Program-made: the position numbers and the translations under genes
Assembly (NCBI GenBank): GCA_017469025.1
Contig: JAFUHD010000064.1
Coordinates: forward strand, 1 to 40,848
DNA: 40,848 nt
Direction: 5' to 3'
Origin: Clostridia bacterium
GTDB lineage: Bacteria > Bacillota > Clostridia > Christensenellales > Aristaeellaceae
The notes under the pieces: generated by a model
Databases searched by the model: none
Seen by the model: only the letters and a program-made list of their open reading frames with translations
Told to the model about the DNA's origin: nothing
Shown: piece after piece, positions 9,018 through 17,697 of the stretch
Numbering within the stretch: position 1 is the first letter of the stretch
Layout: each line of letters opens with the position of its first letter

Positions 9018-9052
9018 GAAAAACAGCGCCTCCTCCGGAGAGGAGACGCTGT
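9018..9052 (-). terminator. terminator of the cytoplasmic carboxylesterase gene
   Basis: On the minus strand ACAGCG-T-CTCCTC and GAGGAG-G-CGCTGT pair around TCCG with one mismatch, and TTTTTC follows. It lies about 40 bases after the stop codon of the esterase at 9092-10693. Confidence 0.85.
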
Positions 9053-9091
9053 AGACTGAGGATGTCAGGCAAGTGGTATAGGGGAATATAA

Positions 9092-10693
9092 TTACCGGAC
9101 ATAGTACTTGGTCATGAAGTAGGTATTGTCCCAGTCAACGATGTTCATGGCAGACTCTTTCTCCGCGCGGATATCGAACTCGTCGAAGACCATCACGTAC
9201 TTATCCTTAAGGTCGTAGAGCGGCCACTCCTTGGCCTTGCCATCTGGGGAGATGTCTGCGGAAAGTGCGGGGTTGCCGGTCTTGGCAAACTGAACCCACA
9301 TCTTGCGCATGGTCTTGGAGAATGTCTTGTCGAACTCCCTGCCCGTGACCAGGGTCTCTTCCGCATGGTTAAAAAGTTCTGAGAGCTCAATCGCATGACC
9401 GCTCTTCATCAACGGAACGGAGGATTCTACCCTGAAGTAGTAAACGTAGGTCTTTCCACCGGCTTTGACCTGGTTTTCTGCTGTTCTGATGAGCGGCGCA
9501 TTGAACCAGTACTGATCAAGGAAGCGGCTGAGGATTTCATAGTCTTCGCCCTGTCCGTTCTCAAAGAAGCGTGCGATGAGCGCCTTCTCTTCGTCCGTGC
9601 ACTGTGCGATCTTCTCTGCCTTGCAGTTTTCGGCCCACGGAATGAAGACATCCGGTCCGCCAAGAGCCAGGAAGTAGGCTGTCTCGTCCTTGGTGCAGCC
9701 CTGCATGATGTCGAGGTCCTTTGCTGCGCCGCACGCGTAGGCGTCGAACGCTTCTTTGGGCAGGAACTTGCCGTCGCGTTCAGGGGTTGTGATGGGCATC
9801 ATGAGTACTGCCGAAGCCGTCTGACAGATCTTGTTGATGTCAGTCTTCATGAGGTCAGCGACGGTCTTGCAGCCAAGTGCTTCCATCAGCGCATTTGTGC
9901 AGGCGATGGACTGTTCCGTGGACCTGCAGAATGCGGGTGATCCACTCTGAGCGATGACACGCTTGAAATATTTGTGTGAGCCTTCCACAAGGGGAAGCAG
10001 GGAAACGGAGCCGCCACCGGCAGACTGCCCGAAGATGGTCACATTATCTGGATCGCCGCCGAAGCCCGCGATGTTTTCGTGAATCCACTTCAATGCAGCT
10101 ATCTGATCCATAAGGCCAAGGTTCTGTGAATCTGGGTAATCAGCACCGTCTGGCAGATGAGAAAGGCGGAGGAAACCAAGGGCGTTGAGCCTGTACTCGA
10201 TGCTAACCAGGATGATATCTGGGTTCTCATTGACGAAGTTGGTGCCCTCTTCGCGCGGCTCGGTCGTGCCTCCAATCTCGTAGGCACCGCCGTGGATCCA
10301 TACCATGACCGGCTTTTTCTGAGCGCCTTCCTCATTGGCCTTCCAAATGTTCAGGTTCAGGCAGTCTTCGCCCTGGGGATAAAGAGAGCCCATCTGGCCT
10401 GTACTGCCTACCTGACAGGGAACCTTGCCAAAGTAGTATGCTTCGTATACGCCATCATCCGGAACGACGTCCACAGGCGCCTTCCAACGCAGCTCCCCGA
10501 CCGGCTGCCTGCCGACAAAAGGAATGCCCTTGTAGGCGATGATGTTCTGCGTCTTTTTGCCGACAAAGGTGCCGTTGATGCACTTGACTGCCAGGGATTT
10601 GTCATAATTACCGTCCGTGATTTTCTGGTTCTCACCGTACAATGCCCGCATTCTTTCGGTAGCTTCCTGAAGGGCTGAATTCGTCGTGCTCAT
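9092..10693 (-). CDS. type-B carboxylesterase, cytoplasmic
   Basis: A 533-residue carboxylesterase without signal peptide. HGGAY (134-138) forms the oxyanion hole, GQSAGGG carries the nucleophile (S224), the acid is probably E in GCTKDETAYF, and the histidine is in SGHAIELSELF. YKGIPFVGRQPVGELRW is the family N-terminal motif. ATG 10693 follows AAGGAG. Its codon choice looks more G/C-ending than that of the membrane esterase next door, so the two are unlikely to be a recent duplication. The substrate is unknown; an ester, perhaps plant-derived, is an inference from family and neighbours. Confidence 0.9.
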   Translation of the reverse strand: MSTTNSALQEATERMRALYGENQKITDGNYDKSLAVKCINGTFVGKKTQNIIAYKGIPFVGRQPVGELRWKAPVDVVPDDGVYEAYYFGKVPCQVGSTGQMGSLYPQGEDCLNLNIWKANEEGAQKKPVMVWIHGGAYEIGGTTEPREEGTNFVNENPDIILVSIEYRLNALGFLRLSHLPDGADYPDSQNLGLMDQIAALKWIHENIAGFGGDPDNVTIFGQSAGGGSVSLLPLVEGSHKYFKRVIAQSGSPAFCRSTEQSIACTNALMEALGCKTVADLMKTDINKICQTASAVLMMPITTPERDGKFLPKEAFDAYACGAAKDLDIMQGCTKDETAYFLALGGPDVFIPWAENCKAEKIAQCTDEEKALIARFFENGQGEDYEILSRFLDQYWFNAPLIRTAENQVKAGGKTYVYYFRVESSVPLMKSGHAIELSELFNHAEETLVTGREFDKTFSKTMRKMWVQFAKTGNPALSADISPDGKAKEWPLYDLKDKYVMVFDEFDIRAEKESAMNIVDWDNTYFMTKYYVR

Positions 10694-11102
10694 TATGCTC
10701 GCTCTCCTTGCTGTTGAATGTTTTTATAAATAAACTGCCGGACATGACAGCGTATGTCAACTCAGTCATGTCTGACGATTATTCATCACGAATACGCTAT
10801 GCGATTTTCTTCAAAAGGAACAGCTGGTCTGTGCCCTAGTTCCTCATGGCTGCAGCATCTTCTGTGATATTCCGGCAGGTCTTTTTCATAGAGCCGTTTT
10901 CGTGGAGAGCTGCAACTGCCACATTTTTATCCTCCACAGAAAGAGACTGTTTCTTAAAAAAGATCGAAGTACCCATATTTGTTGCCAATAGTGTGATATG
11001 TGAGGGAGTATTGTTGATTCATGGCAACATATTATGCCCTGTTGGGGAGAAGCGTTTGTCCTTTCCCCTTCCAGAGCATACCGGTTTTCACAGCAGAGTC
11101 TG
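10694..11102. other. upstream region of the carboxylesterase, no gene seen
   Basis: Contains a dyad with arms GACATGAC and GTCATGTC (about 10740-10775) and, on the minus strand, a TTGACA without a well-spaced -10. A 46-codon minus-strand frame at 10836-10976 has plausible amino-acid composition but no ribosome site or recognisable family. Otherwise nothing is visible. Confidence 0.4.
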
Positions 11103-11315
11103 TCAATTCAGCTTATGTTCACGGGAATACACATCTTTCGGCTGATTGTGGCCGAAGCCCTGGTGCTTTGCAGTGAGCAGGTCGTTGTCGAACACAAGGA
11201 AGTCCGCGTCATTGCCAGAGCCGATGGAGCCCTTGCTTGCCTCGATGCCGAGCTGCCTGGCGCCATTGATGGTGTAGCCCAGAATTATTTCTTCGTTTGA
11301 AAATGTCATCATCAT
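11103..11315 (-). pseudogene. C-terminal relic of a YtcJ-like amidohydrolase
   Basis: The frame encodes SNEEIILGYTINGARQLGIE, then KGSIGSGNDADFLVFDNDLL and a short tail. This is the end of amidohydrolase family 3 (YtcJ-like) proteins, where the metal site lies several hundred residues upstream. Here only ~65 codons remain, an in-frame stop directly precedes the fragment, and no ribosome site is present. It is a deletion remnant in the hydrolase cluster, not a functional gene. Confidence 0.7.
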
Positions 11316-11725
11316 CTATTTTAGATAAAAAACCGTTAAAAGTCCGTTAAAATACGAAGAATAAAACTGCAAGTTTTTTGCTCGTAGTTTCTGTATGGTC
11401 ATACAGACGTCTTTATAAAAAAAGGAACCGACTCTTTTGTGAACCGGCTGCTTAGTAGTATGTATAAATAGGAATAGTAAAAAATGTTTCCAAGCATCTG
11501 GAATTTCAGGTGAGGTGCCACTCGTTTCAGATAAACGCATAAACCCGCCGGCTTCAACGTTTTGCTCACTAAAGGGGTTAGCAAAATCAGAAAGTTAAAA
11601 ACAACTTTAAGGGAAACAAGGAAATCAGTGGTATGGAAAGTATCCTTTGGGGAGGTTTAGCAGTCTGAAGCTTATTGGCTATAAATAATGTGGCTCAGAC
11701 AGTTACGGAAGGATCTTTCAAGGCA
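11316..11725. other. AT-rich gap without a gene
   Basis: Low-complexity sequence between the amidohydrolase relic and the DUF3237 terminator. It contains direct repeats CCGTTAAAA (two copies near 11334-11353) and an inverted repeat TTTTGCT / AGCAAAA near 11560-11587. No open frame has both a ribosome site and a family signature. It probably includes decayed coding sequence. Confidence 0.4.
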
Positions 11726-11726
11726 A

Positions 11727-11752
11727 TAAAAAAAACCGGCGCAGTGCGCCGG
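11727..11752 (-). terminator. terminator of the hydrolase / DUF3237 operon
   Basis: CCGGCGCA and TGCGCCGG form a perfect 8-bp stem with a one-base centre, and on the minus strand a run of eight to nine U follows. It lies a few bases after the DUF3237 stop codon. Confidence 0.92.
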
Positions 11753-11758
11753 GCTGAA

Positions 11759-12202
11759 TTATGCGTTTTCATCTTCAATTTCGTAGAAACGGATCCAAAG
11801 TCCGCGTTCATCCCGCAGGCCTTCTCCAACGAAGTGATTTCTGTGGAGAAGAGGAGCAAGTACTTTGGAATCGGTGATGAATGTGGGAACGGTCCTAAAC
11901 GGCTTTGGACGGTTTCCATCAGTGAACCAGGCATTGTTTTCCACATAAATATGGCACGGCTGGCCACTGTTGTCATGACCGGTAAGCATGTATCTGGCTG
12001 ACATGTGACGTACATCATTCTGATTGGTTACCTGAGTATCCACGCCGCAGGGCTCAACAATTCCCGTGAAAATGCTGCTGTTGACAGTTCCCTTAAAAGG
12101 AATCATTTTGACATGACCGATTTCACTTTCAAGTTCAACTGTTCCTTCCGGATCGGTTTCAACGAGAATTTCCAGAACCGGCTGTTCATTGTGCTTTTTC
12201 AT
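11759..12202 (-). CDS. DUF3237 family protein
   Basis: A 147-residue cytoplasmic protein. The core GIVEPCGVDTQ, then SARYMLTGHDNSGQPCHIYVEN and the end FVGEGLRDERGLWIRFYEI match the DUF3237 beta-barrel family, whose function is not established. It starts six bases after the stop codon of the preceding alpha/beta hydrolase and shares its ribosome site (TGAGG overlaps that stop), so the two are translationally linked. It may act on the same ester-derived compound; that is inference from position only. Confidence 0.75.
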   Translation of the reverse strand: MKKHNEQPVLEILVETDPEGTVELESEIGHVKMIPFKGTVNSSIFTGIVEPCGVDTQVTNQNDVRHMSARYMLTGHDNSGQPCHIYVENNAWFTDGNRPKPFRTVPTFITDSKVLAPLLHRNHFVGEGLRDERGLWIRFYEIEDENA

Positions 12203-12208
12203 AATGCC

Positions 12209-13132
12209 TCACTTATTTTTCAGATATTTGTCAAGAAAATCCAGAACAAGCTGCTTGCATTCCATCTGGAATAGCTCGCGTGTGCCGTGCCCGCCGTTCT
12301 TTACGATGTACAGTTCGCTCTGGTCGGCAAGACCGGCTTTTTCCAGACGATTGTAAAAATCTTCGCTCATGGATACAGGCACCAAAGGATCCTGATCTCC
12401 GTGAAGGATAATGATGGGTGCGGTCCGGTTGCTGATATGGAAAATGGGACTGGCAGCATCGCTGCGTTCCAGCATGGTTGCAGGATCGCCGCCCAGCAGG
12501 GCACCACCATGTGTTTCTTCGATCTTGTGCCACCTGTGGGTGGGATTTTTAAAATTTTCGATTTCAATCAGGTTGCAGGTTTTGATGTCGACCGGACCGA
12601 AAAAGTCAACTGCAGCCTGTACATTTGAGGAAACATCAGCCCATTCATCGCTGTCGTATCCATCGGTGTTCATAGCCATCCAGGCAGACAGATGGCCACC
12701 GGCAGACCGTCCCATGGTTGCGATACGGTCAGGATCAATGGAATAGTCTTTTGCATGGGTACGCAGAAAGCGAACGGCAGTTTTTACGTCAATCAGCTGA
12801 TCCGGAAAATGTCCAATGCCTGAATGACGGTATTCAATGCAGGCTACAGCGTAGCCGTTTTCAGCGAAGTACTGCATTTCGGCAGCCATCAGGTTTTTGT
12901 CGCATTTGCGCCAGCCTGCACCGTTGATCCAGACGATCAGCGGCTGAAGCCCAGTAGAGACTTCATCGTCTCTGCCAGAGGCAAGACGCATTTCGCTGTT
13001 TCCATTCTGCACCATCAGAGAGAGGCAAAGGTTTAATGGATTTCCATCCAGGTCTTTTACCTGCGAATAGCAGATATTATCAATAAAATTGATTGTCCGG
13101 CGCTCTTTGCCGGGATCGATCACAATACGCAT
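12209..13132 (-). CDS. alpha/beta hydrolase (BD-FAE / esterase-lipase type)
   Basis: A 307-residue cytoplasmic hydrolase. GRSAGGH carries the nucleophile (S143), the acid is in HGDQDPLVP, and the histidine in NGGHGT. The oxyanion segment is NGAGW (70-74), with alanine replacing the usual second glycine of HGGGW. The start is ATG 13132 behind AAAGGAAG; an upstream in-frame ATG at 13186 lacks a ribosome site. It lies between a second hydrolase (81 bases upstream) and the DUF3237 gene. Family members deacylate small esters or sugar acetates; the substrate is not readable. Confidence 0.86.
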   Translation of the reverse strand: MRIVIDPGKERRTINFIDNICYSQVKDLDGNPLNLCLSLMVQNGNSEMRLASGRDDEVSTGLQPLIVWINGAGWRKCDKNLMAAEMQYFAENGYAVACIEYRHSGIGHFPDQLIDVKTAVRFLRTHAKDYSIDPDRIATMGRSAGGHLSAWMAMNTDGYDSDEWADVSSNVQAAVDFFGPVDIKTCNLIEIENFKNPTHRWHKIEETHGGALLGGDPATMLERSDAASPIFHISNRTAPIIILHGDQDPLVPVSMSEDFYNRLEKAGLADQSELYIVKNGGHGTRELFQMECKQLVLDFLDKYLKNK

Positions 13133-13213
13133 GATACTTCCTTTCAGGGCGACTGCTCCAACAATTGTCCGGCGATTGAAGAACAAACCGGTGTTAAGAG
13201 CTGCGTTTTATTC

Positions 13214-14125
13214 TCAGAGGCTGGTGTTCATGATTGCATTTACGATCATGGTTCCTGCCTCACGCCAGTGAGGCATAAAGTGCGGAATGAATCCATGACT
13301 GGTGTCAGGGAAAACTTTCATGGTTACCTCTACACCCAGAGAAGCCAGGCGTTTCCCCTGCTCAAGGTTTTGGAAACGGAATACATCGTTGGCCGCACCA
13401 AGGATCATGGTGGGTGGCAGAGCGGCAAGTGCACTTTCCGGCGCCATCATGAAATCAATGGAAGGATCATCCATCATGGCAGGATTATCATCGCTCATCA
13501 GGACCGCGAAACCAGCACTGCGGTGTTCCTGCGTTTTCCAGAATTCGGGTACCTGTTTAATAACACTGTCATTATAACGCATTTCGTTAGGACCGTAACC
13601 ATTAACGAGCAGGCAGAAAGGAAGCGGATTTCCCTGCATGCGGGAAACAGCGGAGATGCTCATCGTCAGTTGTCCGCCTGCGGAATAACCACCGCAGGAA
13701 ACACGTTTGGGATCGCAGTCCCAGTCTGCGAGATGGTCAAAAGTGAAACGGGCGGCATCCATGCATTGTTCCATTGGAACAGGAAAAGAGGAATATTCTG
13801 TGGTTGTGTAATCAATATCAACAACAACACCGCCGATCTGGTCAGCCAGCCAGGCACTCCAGAGCGTATCGTTCGGCATATGGCCGATGAGCCAGCCGCC
13901 ACCATGAATATTGATGTGCAGTGGACTTGAAGGCTTTTTGTTTTTTGCCTTGAATATATACAGTTTGTAAGGCCAGCCGCAGACGGAGGGCCTTTCAATG
14001 GTTTCCATGTCTGCAAGATCAGTAAATGTGCGGCATTCTGAGGGAATATCAGTATCACCGTCAAATTTACGATTGCTTTGCATATCCCGTGCCATCTGGG
14101 CGCGAAGTTCAGGGGTGAGCGGCAT
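13214..14125 (-). CDS. alpha/beta hydrolase fold-3 (hormone-sensitive lipase-like) esterase
   Basis: A 303-residue cytoplasmic esterase. HGGGW at 74-78 is the classic oxyanion hole of the HSL family, GYSAGG holds S148, the acid is in GAANDVF, and the histidine in DTSHGF. The start is ATG 14125, eight bases after the AAAGGAGG that ends the 86-bp repeat; the frame is open eight codons further into the repeat, which I reject. It is the first gene of a three-gene unit (two hydrolases and DUF3237) that follows the tct operon terminator and a tandem repeat array. Confidence 0.88.
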   Translation of the reverse strand: MPLTPELRAQMARDMQSNRKFDGDTDIPSECRTFTDLADMETIERPSVCGWPYKLYIFKAKNKKPSSPLHINIHGGGWLIGHMPNDTLWSAWLADQIGGVVVDIDYTTTEYSSFPVPMEQCMDAARFTFDHLADWDCDPKRVSCGGYSAGGQLTMSISAVSRMQGNPLPFCLLVNGYGPNEMRYNDSVIKQVPEFWKTQEHRSAGFAVLMSDDNPAMMDDPSIDFMMAPESALAALPPTMILGAANDVFRFQNLEQGKRLASLGVEVTMKVFPDTSHGFIPHFMPHWREAGTMIVNAIMNTSL

Positions 14126-14135
14126 GATGGACTCC

Positions 14136-14352
14136 TCCTTTAATGACATAGTCGTGCTTTTGGCACCGTATCAATCGCAGTTGTCATTATTTGACAGACC
14201 AGCACGTAGTGCTGGGCCATCTCCTTTAATGACATAGTCGTGCTTTCGGCACCGTATCAATCGCAGTTGTCATTATTTGACAGACCAGCACGTAGTGCTG
14301 GGCCATCTCGTTTAATGACATAGTCGTGCTTTCGGTATCGTATCAATCGCAG
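14136..14352 (-). repeat. tandem array of the 86-bp ribosome-site repeat, locus B (2.5 units)
   Basis: TCCTTTAATGACATAG starts at 14136 and 14222, and a variant TCGTTTAATG at 14308, an exact 86-bp period. The first two units differ at a single base (14161, t versus c). The third stops after about 45 bases. All read on the minus strand toward the esterase gene and end in its ribosome site. The hairpin here is CCAGCAC / GTGCTGG with loop TAC. Confidence 0.95.
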
Positions 14353-14443
14353 GCGTTATTTTTTTAATCGACAGCAGTATAAGCTATCGGCCCCGGTGAA
14401 CCATGTCATGTCTGTTGATCTGATAAACCGGTGCAGAACTTTG

Positions 14444-14476
14444 AAAAAAGGCTGCGGCAAAGGGTTTGTCGCAGCC
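14444..14476 (-). terminator. terminator of the tct operon
   Basis: On the minus strand GGCTGCG and CGCAGCC form the stem, an inner CAAA / TTTG helix extends it, and six U follow. It lies about 25 bases after the tctA stop codon and separates the transporter from the hydrolase operon. Confidence 0.92.
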
Positions 14477-14500
14477 TGGAGTGGAAATGAACTGCTGCGC

Positions 14501-15994
14501 TTATTTGGCTGCGCGGCGGTTTTTGATGGCCTTGGTAATAATGGGACCCACCACGCTGTATACAGCAATCAGAATGAAGATCAAGGAGATAGGACGTGTG
14601 ATGAAACGAGTCAGATCTCCACGGGCGTAAGAACAGCCTGTACGGAAATACTCTTCAATCTTGGGTCCGAGAATAAAGGAAAGCATGAGTGGTGTCATGG
14701 GCATGCCGAACATATCCATGATAACGCCGAGAAGGCCGAAACCAATCATCAGGAATACGCTGAACATACTGGTGGTGGCACTGAAGGAACCCATGAAGCA
14801 GATCATCATGATAGCACTGAACAGGTAATGATACGGTGCTTTGAGCAGATAGGGGAACCAGCGCTTGGTGCCAAGTTCCGTGAAGAAGATCAGAATGGCA
14901 CTTACCAGAACGATCAGGAAGATCAGTGCGGCAAGAACGGGATTGGTCTTAATGAACATCGGACCAGCGGTTAGGCCCTTGATGGTCATGGCAGAAAGCA
15001 GCAGAACTGTTGTGCCGTCGCCAGGGATACCGAGGGAAATCATCGGAATCAGTGCACCGCCAACACCGGCGTTATTGGAAACTTCTGTTGCCCAGACACC
15101 GGGTTCGTATCCGGTACCGAACTTTTCAGGATGCTTATCCATCTTCTTGGCTTGACCATAGGCGATCAGGTTGCTGATGCCGCTGCCCATGCCAGGCAGG
15201 AATCCAATGAAAAGACCAATGACGAGAGAGACAATGATGGTTTTGGCATTGGAGATGAAATCCTTGATGGTGAGGCCGAAACCTTTGAGGCTGCTGGTGT
15301 CAACAGGCGGCATATCCTGCTGGCCTTTGGCATAAGCCGTGGCAACCTGCTGCAGGGCAAAAGTGCCCATCAGCAGACATACCATGTTAATACCGCCGTA
15401 AAGGTTGGTATTGCCAAAGGTGAAGCGCAGCTGATTGGTAACCTTGTCTGCACCGATCATGGCCAGGAAGAAGCCGATGAAGGCGGACAGGAGGCCTTTG
15501 AAAATGGAACCGTTGGACAGACCGACAACCATCGTGATGGCCATCAGGCAAAGAGAGAAATATTCCCACGGACCAAGTTTAAGTGCAATATCGGCGATGG
15601 CGCCGGAGCACAGCATGGCCACGATAATGGAAACAAAAGTACCGATAAAGGAACCGGTGATACCGATGGACAGTGCCTTGGCAGCCTGGCCCTTCTTTGT
15701 CATGGGATAGCCGTCATAGCACGTACCGATTGAGGAGGCAGAACCGGGGATACCAACAAGTACGGCAGCAATAAAGGAACCGCTTACACCGCCGACGTAC
15801 ATGCCGACCAGCATGGCAAAACTGATTTCAGTGCTCATAGCGAATGTCATGGGCAGGATCAGGGTAATGCCCAGACCGCCGGACAGACCAGGGATGGCGC
15901 CCAGCACACAGCCGACCAGTGCACAGACATACATTACCAGGAAGTTCGCGGGCTGCAGCAGGATACCCAGCGCCTGAATATAGGATTGTAACAT
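14501..15994 (-). CDS. tctA: tripartite tricarboxylate transporter, large permease TctA
   Basis: A 497-residue membrane protein with about 10-12 hydrophobic segments. GCVLGAIPGLSGGLG near the N-terminus and the matching LPGMGSGISNLIAYGQAKK half-way along are the conserved repeated motifs of TctA. PGDGTTVLLL is another family mark. It forms the sodium-coupled channel for citrate-like or other carboxylates. ATG 15994 follows AGGGAGG, 18 bases after tctB ends. It is the last gene of tctC-tctB-tctA and a terminator follows. Confidence 0.95.
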   Translation of the reverse strand: MLQSYIQALGILLQPANFLVMYVCALVGCVLGAIPGLSGGLGITLILPMTFAMSTEISFAMLVGMYVGGVSGSFIAAVLVGIPGSASSIGTCYDGYPMTKKGQAAKALSIGITGSFIGTFVSIIVAMLCSGAIADIALKLGPWEYFSLCLMAITMVVGLSNGSIFKGLLSAFIGFFLAMIGADKVTNQLRFTFGNTNLYGGINMVCLLMGTFALQQVATAYAKGQQDMPPVDTSSLKGFGLTIKDFISNAKTIIVSLVIGLFIGFLPGMGSGISNLIAYGQAKKMDKHPEKFGTGYEPGVWATEVSNNAGVGGALIPMISLGIPGDGTTVLLLSAMTIKGLTAGPMFIKTNPVLAALIFLIVLVSAILIFFTELGTKRWFPYLLKAPYHYLFSAIMMICFMGSFSATTSMFSVFLMIGFGLLGVIMDMFGMPMTPLMLSFILGPKIEEYFRTGCSYARGDLTRFITRPISLIFILIAVYSVVGPIITKAIKNRRAAK

Positions 15995-16012
15995 TTGTTG
16001 TGCCTCCCTTCC

Positions 16013-16507
16013 TTACGGCATGGCGATGCCAATGGCATCCCACAGTGTACCCTTGGGCAGCGGAATATGAAATCCGCGTGTGAAACCAAAGTAGCACAGT
16101 GACCCAAGACCTACGCAGAGGAGTACAGCGAATATGAGGTTGATCTTCTTCTGCCCTTTAAGGGTTATGATGAAGACGAACATGCCGATCATTGCAGTAA
16201 GCCAGAAACCAATAAACTGCATGCCCAGAGCAAAGAGGACAGCCTCAGCAATGATGACGACCAGACGGATCCAGCCGGCTTTGTCAAGATAAGGCTTGAC
16301 GCCCTTCTGGTTTTCCTTCGGGGCATCAAAGATCATGGAAAGAATAGCGAACACGGCGATGCCTGCCGCTGATACATAGGGGAAAAACCGGGGACCGGGC
16401 TCATTTGCCACCAGACGCTGAGGTACCTGGCTGGTCTGCCAGACGATCCAGGCAGCGAGTACCAGGCAGATCGCGCCCATCACATAGGTGCGATTGAATT
16501 TTTTCAT
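16013..16507 (-). CDS. tctB: tripartite tricarboxylate transporter, small permease TctB
   Basis: A 164-residue membrane protein with four hydrophobic segments. EPGPRFFPYVSAAGIAVFAI after the first helix matches the TctB consensus. The start is ATG 16507 behind GGGAGG; the frame is open 18 codons further upstream but has no ribosome site there. It pairs with TctA in the membrane. Sequence conservation of TctB is low in general, so the call leans on its position between tctC and tctA. Confidence 0.92.
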   Translation of the reverse strand: MKKFNRTYVMGAICLVLAAWIVWQTSQVPQRLVANEPGPRFFPYVSAAGIAVFAILSMIFDAPKENQKGVKPYLDKAGWIRLVVIIAEAVLFALGMQFIGFWLTAMIGMFVFIITLKGQKKINLIFAVLLCVGLGSLCYFGFTRGFHIPLPKGTLWDAIGIAMP

Positions 16508-16601
16508 TGGTGTTTTCCTCCCGTCAATATCGGTCAGGATTAGTCGAAAGCGGCCCGGCAACGAGGCCGTTGCCGGGCCGGAAAGGCGTATTCAGTCAGG
16601 A

Positions 16602-17609
16602 TTAACGGACCTTCAGTCCAAGATCGCCGACCAGCTGATCCAGGAAGTTCCACTCGGTTTCAAGAGCGGCCTGGGAATCTGCATAGTTGGTGGGTGCTAC
16701 GAAGGTAGCCATGGCCTTGTTGCCGTCGATAAAGGACTGTACTTCGCAGGCCTTCATCAGGGCTTCGTTGATGGCTTCGCAGAGCTCGTCAGGGGTATCC
16801 TTCGGAACGCAGACATAGTAGTTGCTGTCCCAGGTAGCGGATTCAACACCCTGTTCCGGGCCGGAGGCATACTGCTCACCCAGCTGGTTTCCAAGAAGCT
16901 CGCTCATGGAGGCGATTGTGGAGACCTTGGGTCCGATGGTGCCCAGGATGGTCAGACGGCCGTCTGCCTCATAGGACAGCGCGTTCGGGATGGAGCAGTT
17001 GGCAATGTCGATGGAACCGGCAGCAACGTTCGTCAGCTTGTCAGCTTCGGATGCGCACTGTACATACATGGCAAGGTTAGCGTCGCCGGCAATGGCGTTT
17101 ACGAAAGAAGTGAAGATCATCTGAGTGGTGCCGCCCAGGGAGCATCCGATCATGACCTGACCAGGATTGGCTTTGATGTACTCGGCAAGCTCGGTGAAAT
17201 TCTTGTAAGGGGCGTTCGGGCCGGCAATGATGGCCTGGGGTCCGCCAAGATTCATCAGGCCGACAACCTTGACATCGTCCTTGATGCTGACGTTGGTGGA
17301 ACCGGTGAACCACTGTACGATGGCACCGCCGTGGCAGGTGCCGAGGCTGAGTCCGTCAGGCTTGGCATTCTGCAGGGTAGCCATGCCGACTTCGCTGGTT
17401 TCATAGTTGTTGACAACAAAATTGACACCGGGGCATACTTCGGTGAGAGCCTGGGTCAGATAGCGGGTATACAGGTCAGTGCCGCCGCCTGCCTTTGCAG
17501 GAACATGAACATAAACGGTATCTCCGGATTTCCAGGCGTCAGCCATGGCACATGCTGCCAGGCCGAGGCACAGCAGGGAAACGAGCAGGATAGCAAGAAT
17601 CTTCTTCAT
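16602..17609 (-). CDS. tctC: tripartite tricarboxylate transporter receptor TctC (Bug family)
   Basis: A 335-residue exported binding protein. The signal peptide carries LAAC, a good lipobox, and also a possible A-M-A-D-A cleavage; a lipoprotein is likely. VHVPAKAGGGTDLYTRYL is the Bug-family ligand loop that binds carboxylates, followed by GGPQAIIAGP and DDVKVVGL. ATG 17609 follows AGGAAG. It is first in the tct operon, with its own promoter and a dyad between promoter and gene. The ligand is a carboxylate, identity unknown. Confidence 0.93.
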   Translation of the reverse strand: MKKILAILLVSLLCLGLAACAMADAWKSGDTVYVHVPAKAGGGTDLYTRYLTQALTEVCPGVNFVVNNYETSEVGMATLQNAKPDGLSLGTCHGGAIVQWFTGSTNVSIKDDVKVVGLMNLGGPQAIIAGPNAPYKNFTELAEYIKANPGQVMIGCSLGGTTQMIFTSFVNAIAGDANLAMYVQCASEADKLTNVAAGSIDIANCSIPNALSYEADGRLTILGTIGPKVSTIASMSELLGNQLGEQYASGPEQGVESATWDSNYYVCVPKDTPDELCEAINEALMKACEVQSFIDGNKAMATFVAPTNYADSQAALETEWNFLDQLVGDLGLKVR

Positions 17610-17636
17610 TGCGGGAACTTCCTTTCTATTATTGCT

Positions 17637-17656
17637 GATGTGAAGTCGCTCACATC
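17637..17656. promoter_or_regulatory. 20-bp dyad operator in the tctC leader
   Basis: GATGTGA and TCACATC are perfect arms around AGTCGC. The site lies about +6 to +25 relative to the predicted tctC start point, where a bound protein would block transcription. TGTGA-N6-TCACA is the CRP-type consensus; TGAAGTCGCTCACA (17641-17654) also fits a catabolite-response (CcpA cre) site with one mismatch. In a Bacillota genome the CcpA reading is preferred. Confidence 0.65.
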
Positions 17657-17668
17657 GATGACATGGTC

Positions 17669-17697
17669 AGTATACTTTTTCCATGCCGCATTGACAA
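17669..17697 (-). promoter_or_regulatory. sigma-A type promoter of tctC
   Basis: On the minus strand TTGTCA (17697-17692) and TATACT (17674-17669) are 17 bases apart. The -35 box overlaps that of the divergent LysR promoter by five bases, so the polymerases must compete. Confidence 0.75.

Noticed and set aside
8792-9059. Two opposed short open frames
   Set aside because: No ribosome sites, no motifs, and they overlap the terminator of the esterase gene.
10740-10775. GACATGAC / GTCATGTC dyad as a promoter operator of the carboxylesterase
   Set aside because: A TTGACA is nearby but no -10 box lies at a proper distance, so I do not call a promoter or operator.
10836-10976. 46-codon minus-strand frame with protein-like composition
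   Set aside because: No ribosome site, no family match that I recognise, and it sits in the upstream region of the esterase; too short to support.
14136-14352. Tandem repeats as a CRISPR array
   Set aside because: Units are contiguous at 86 bp with no unique spacers, lie in front of genes, and no cas genes are present.
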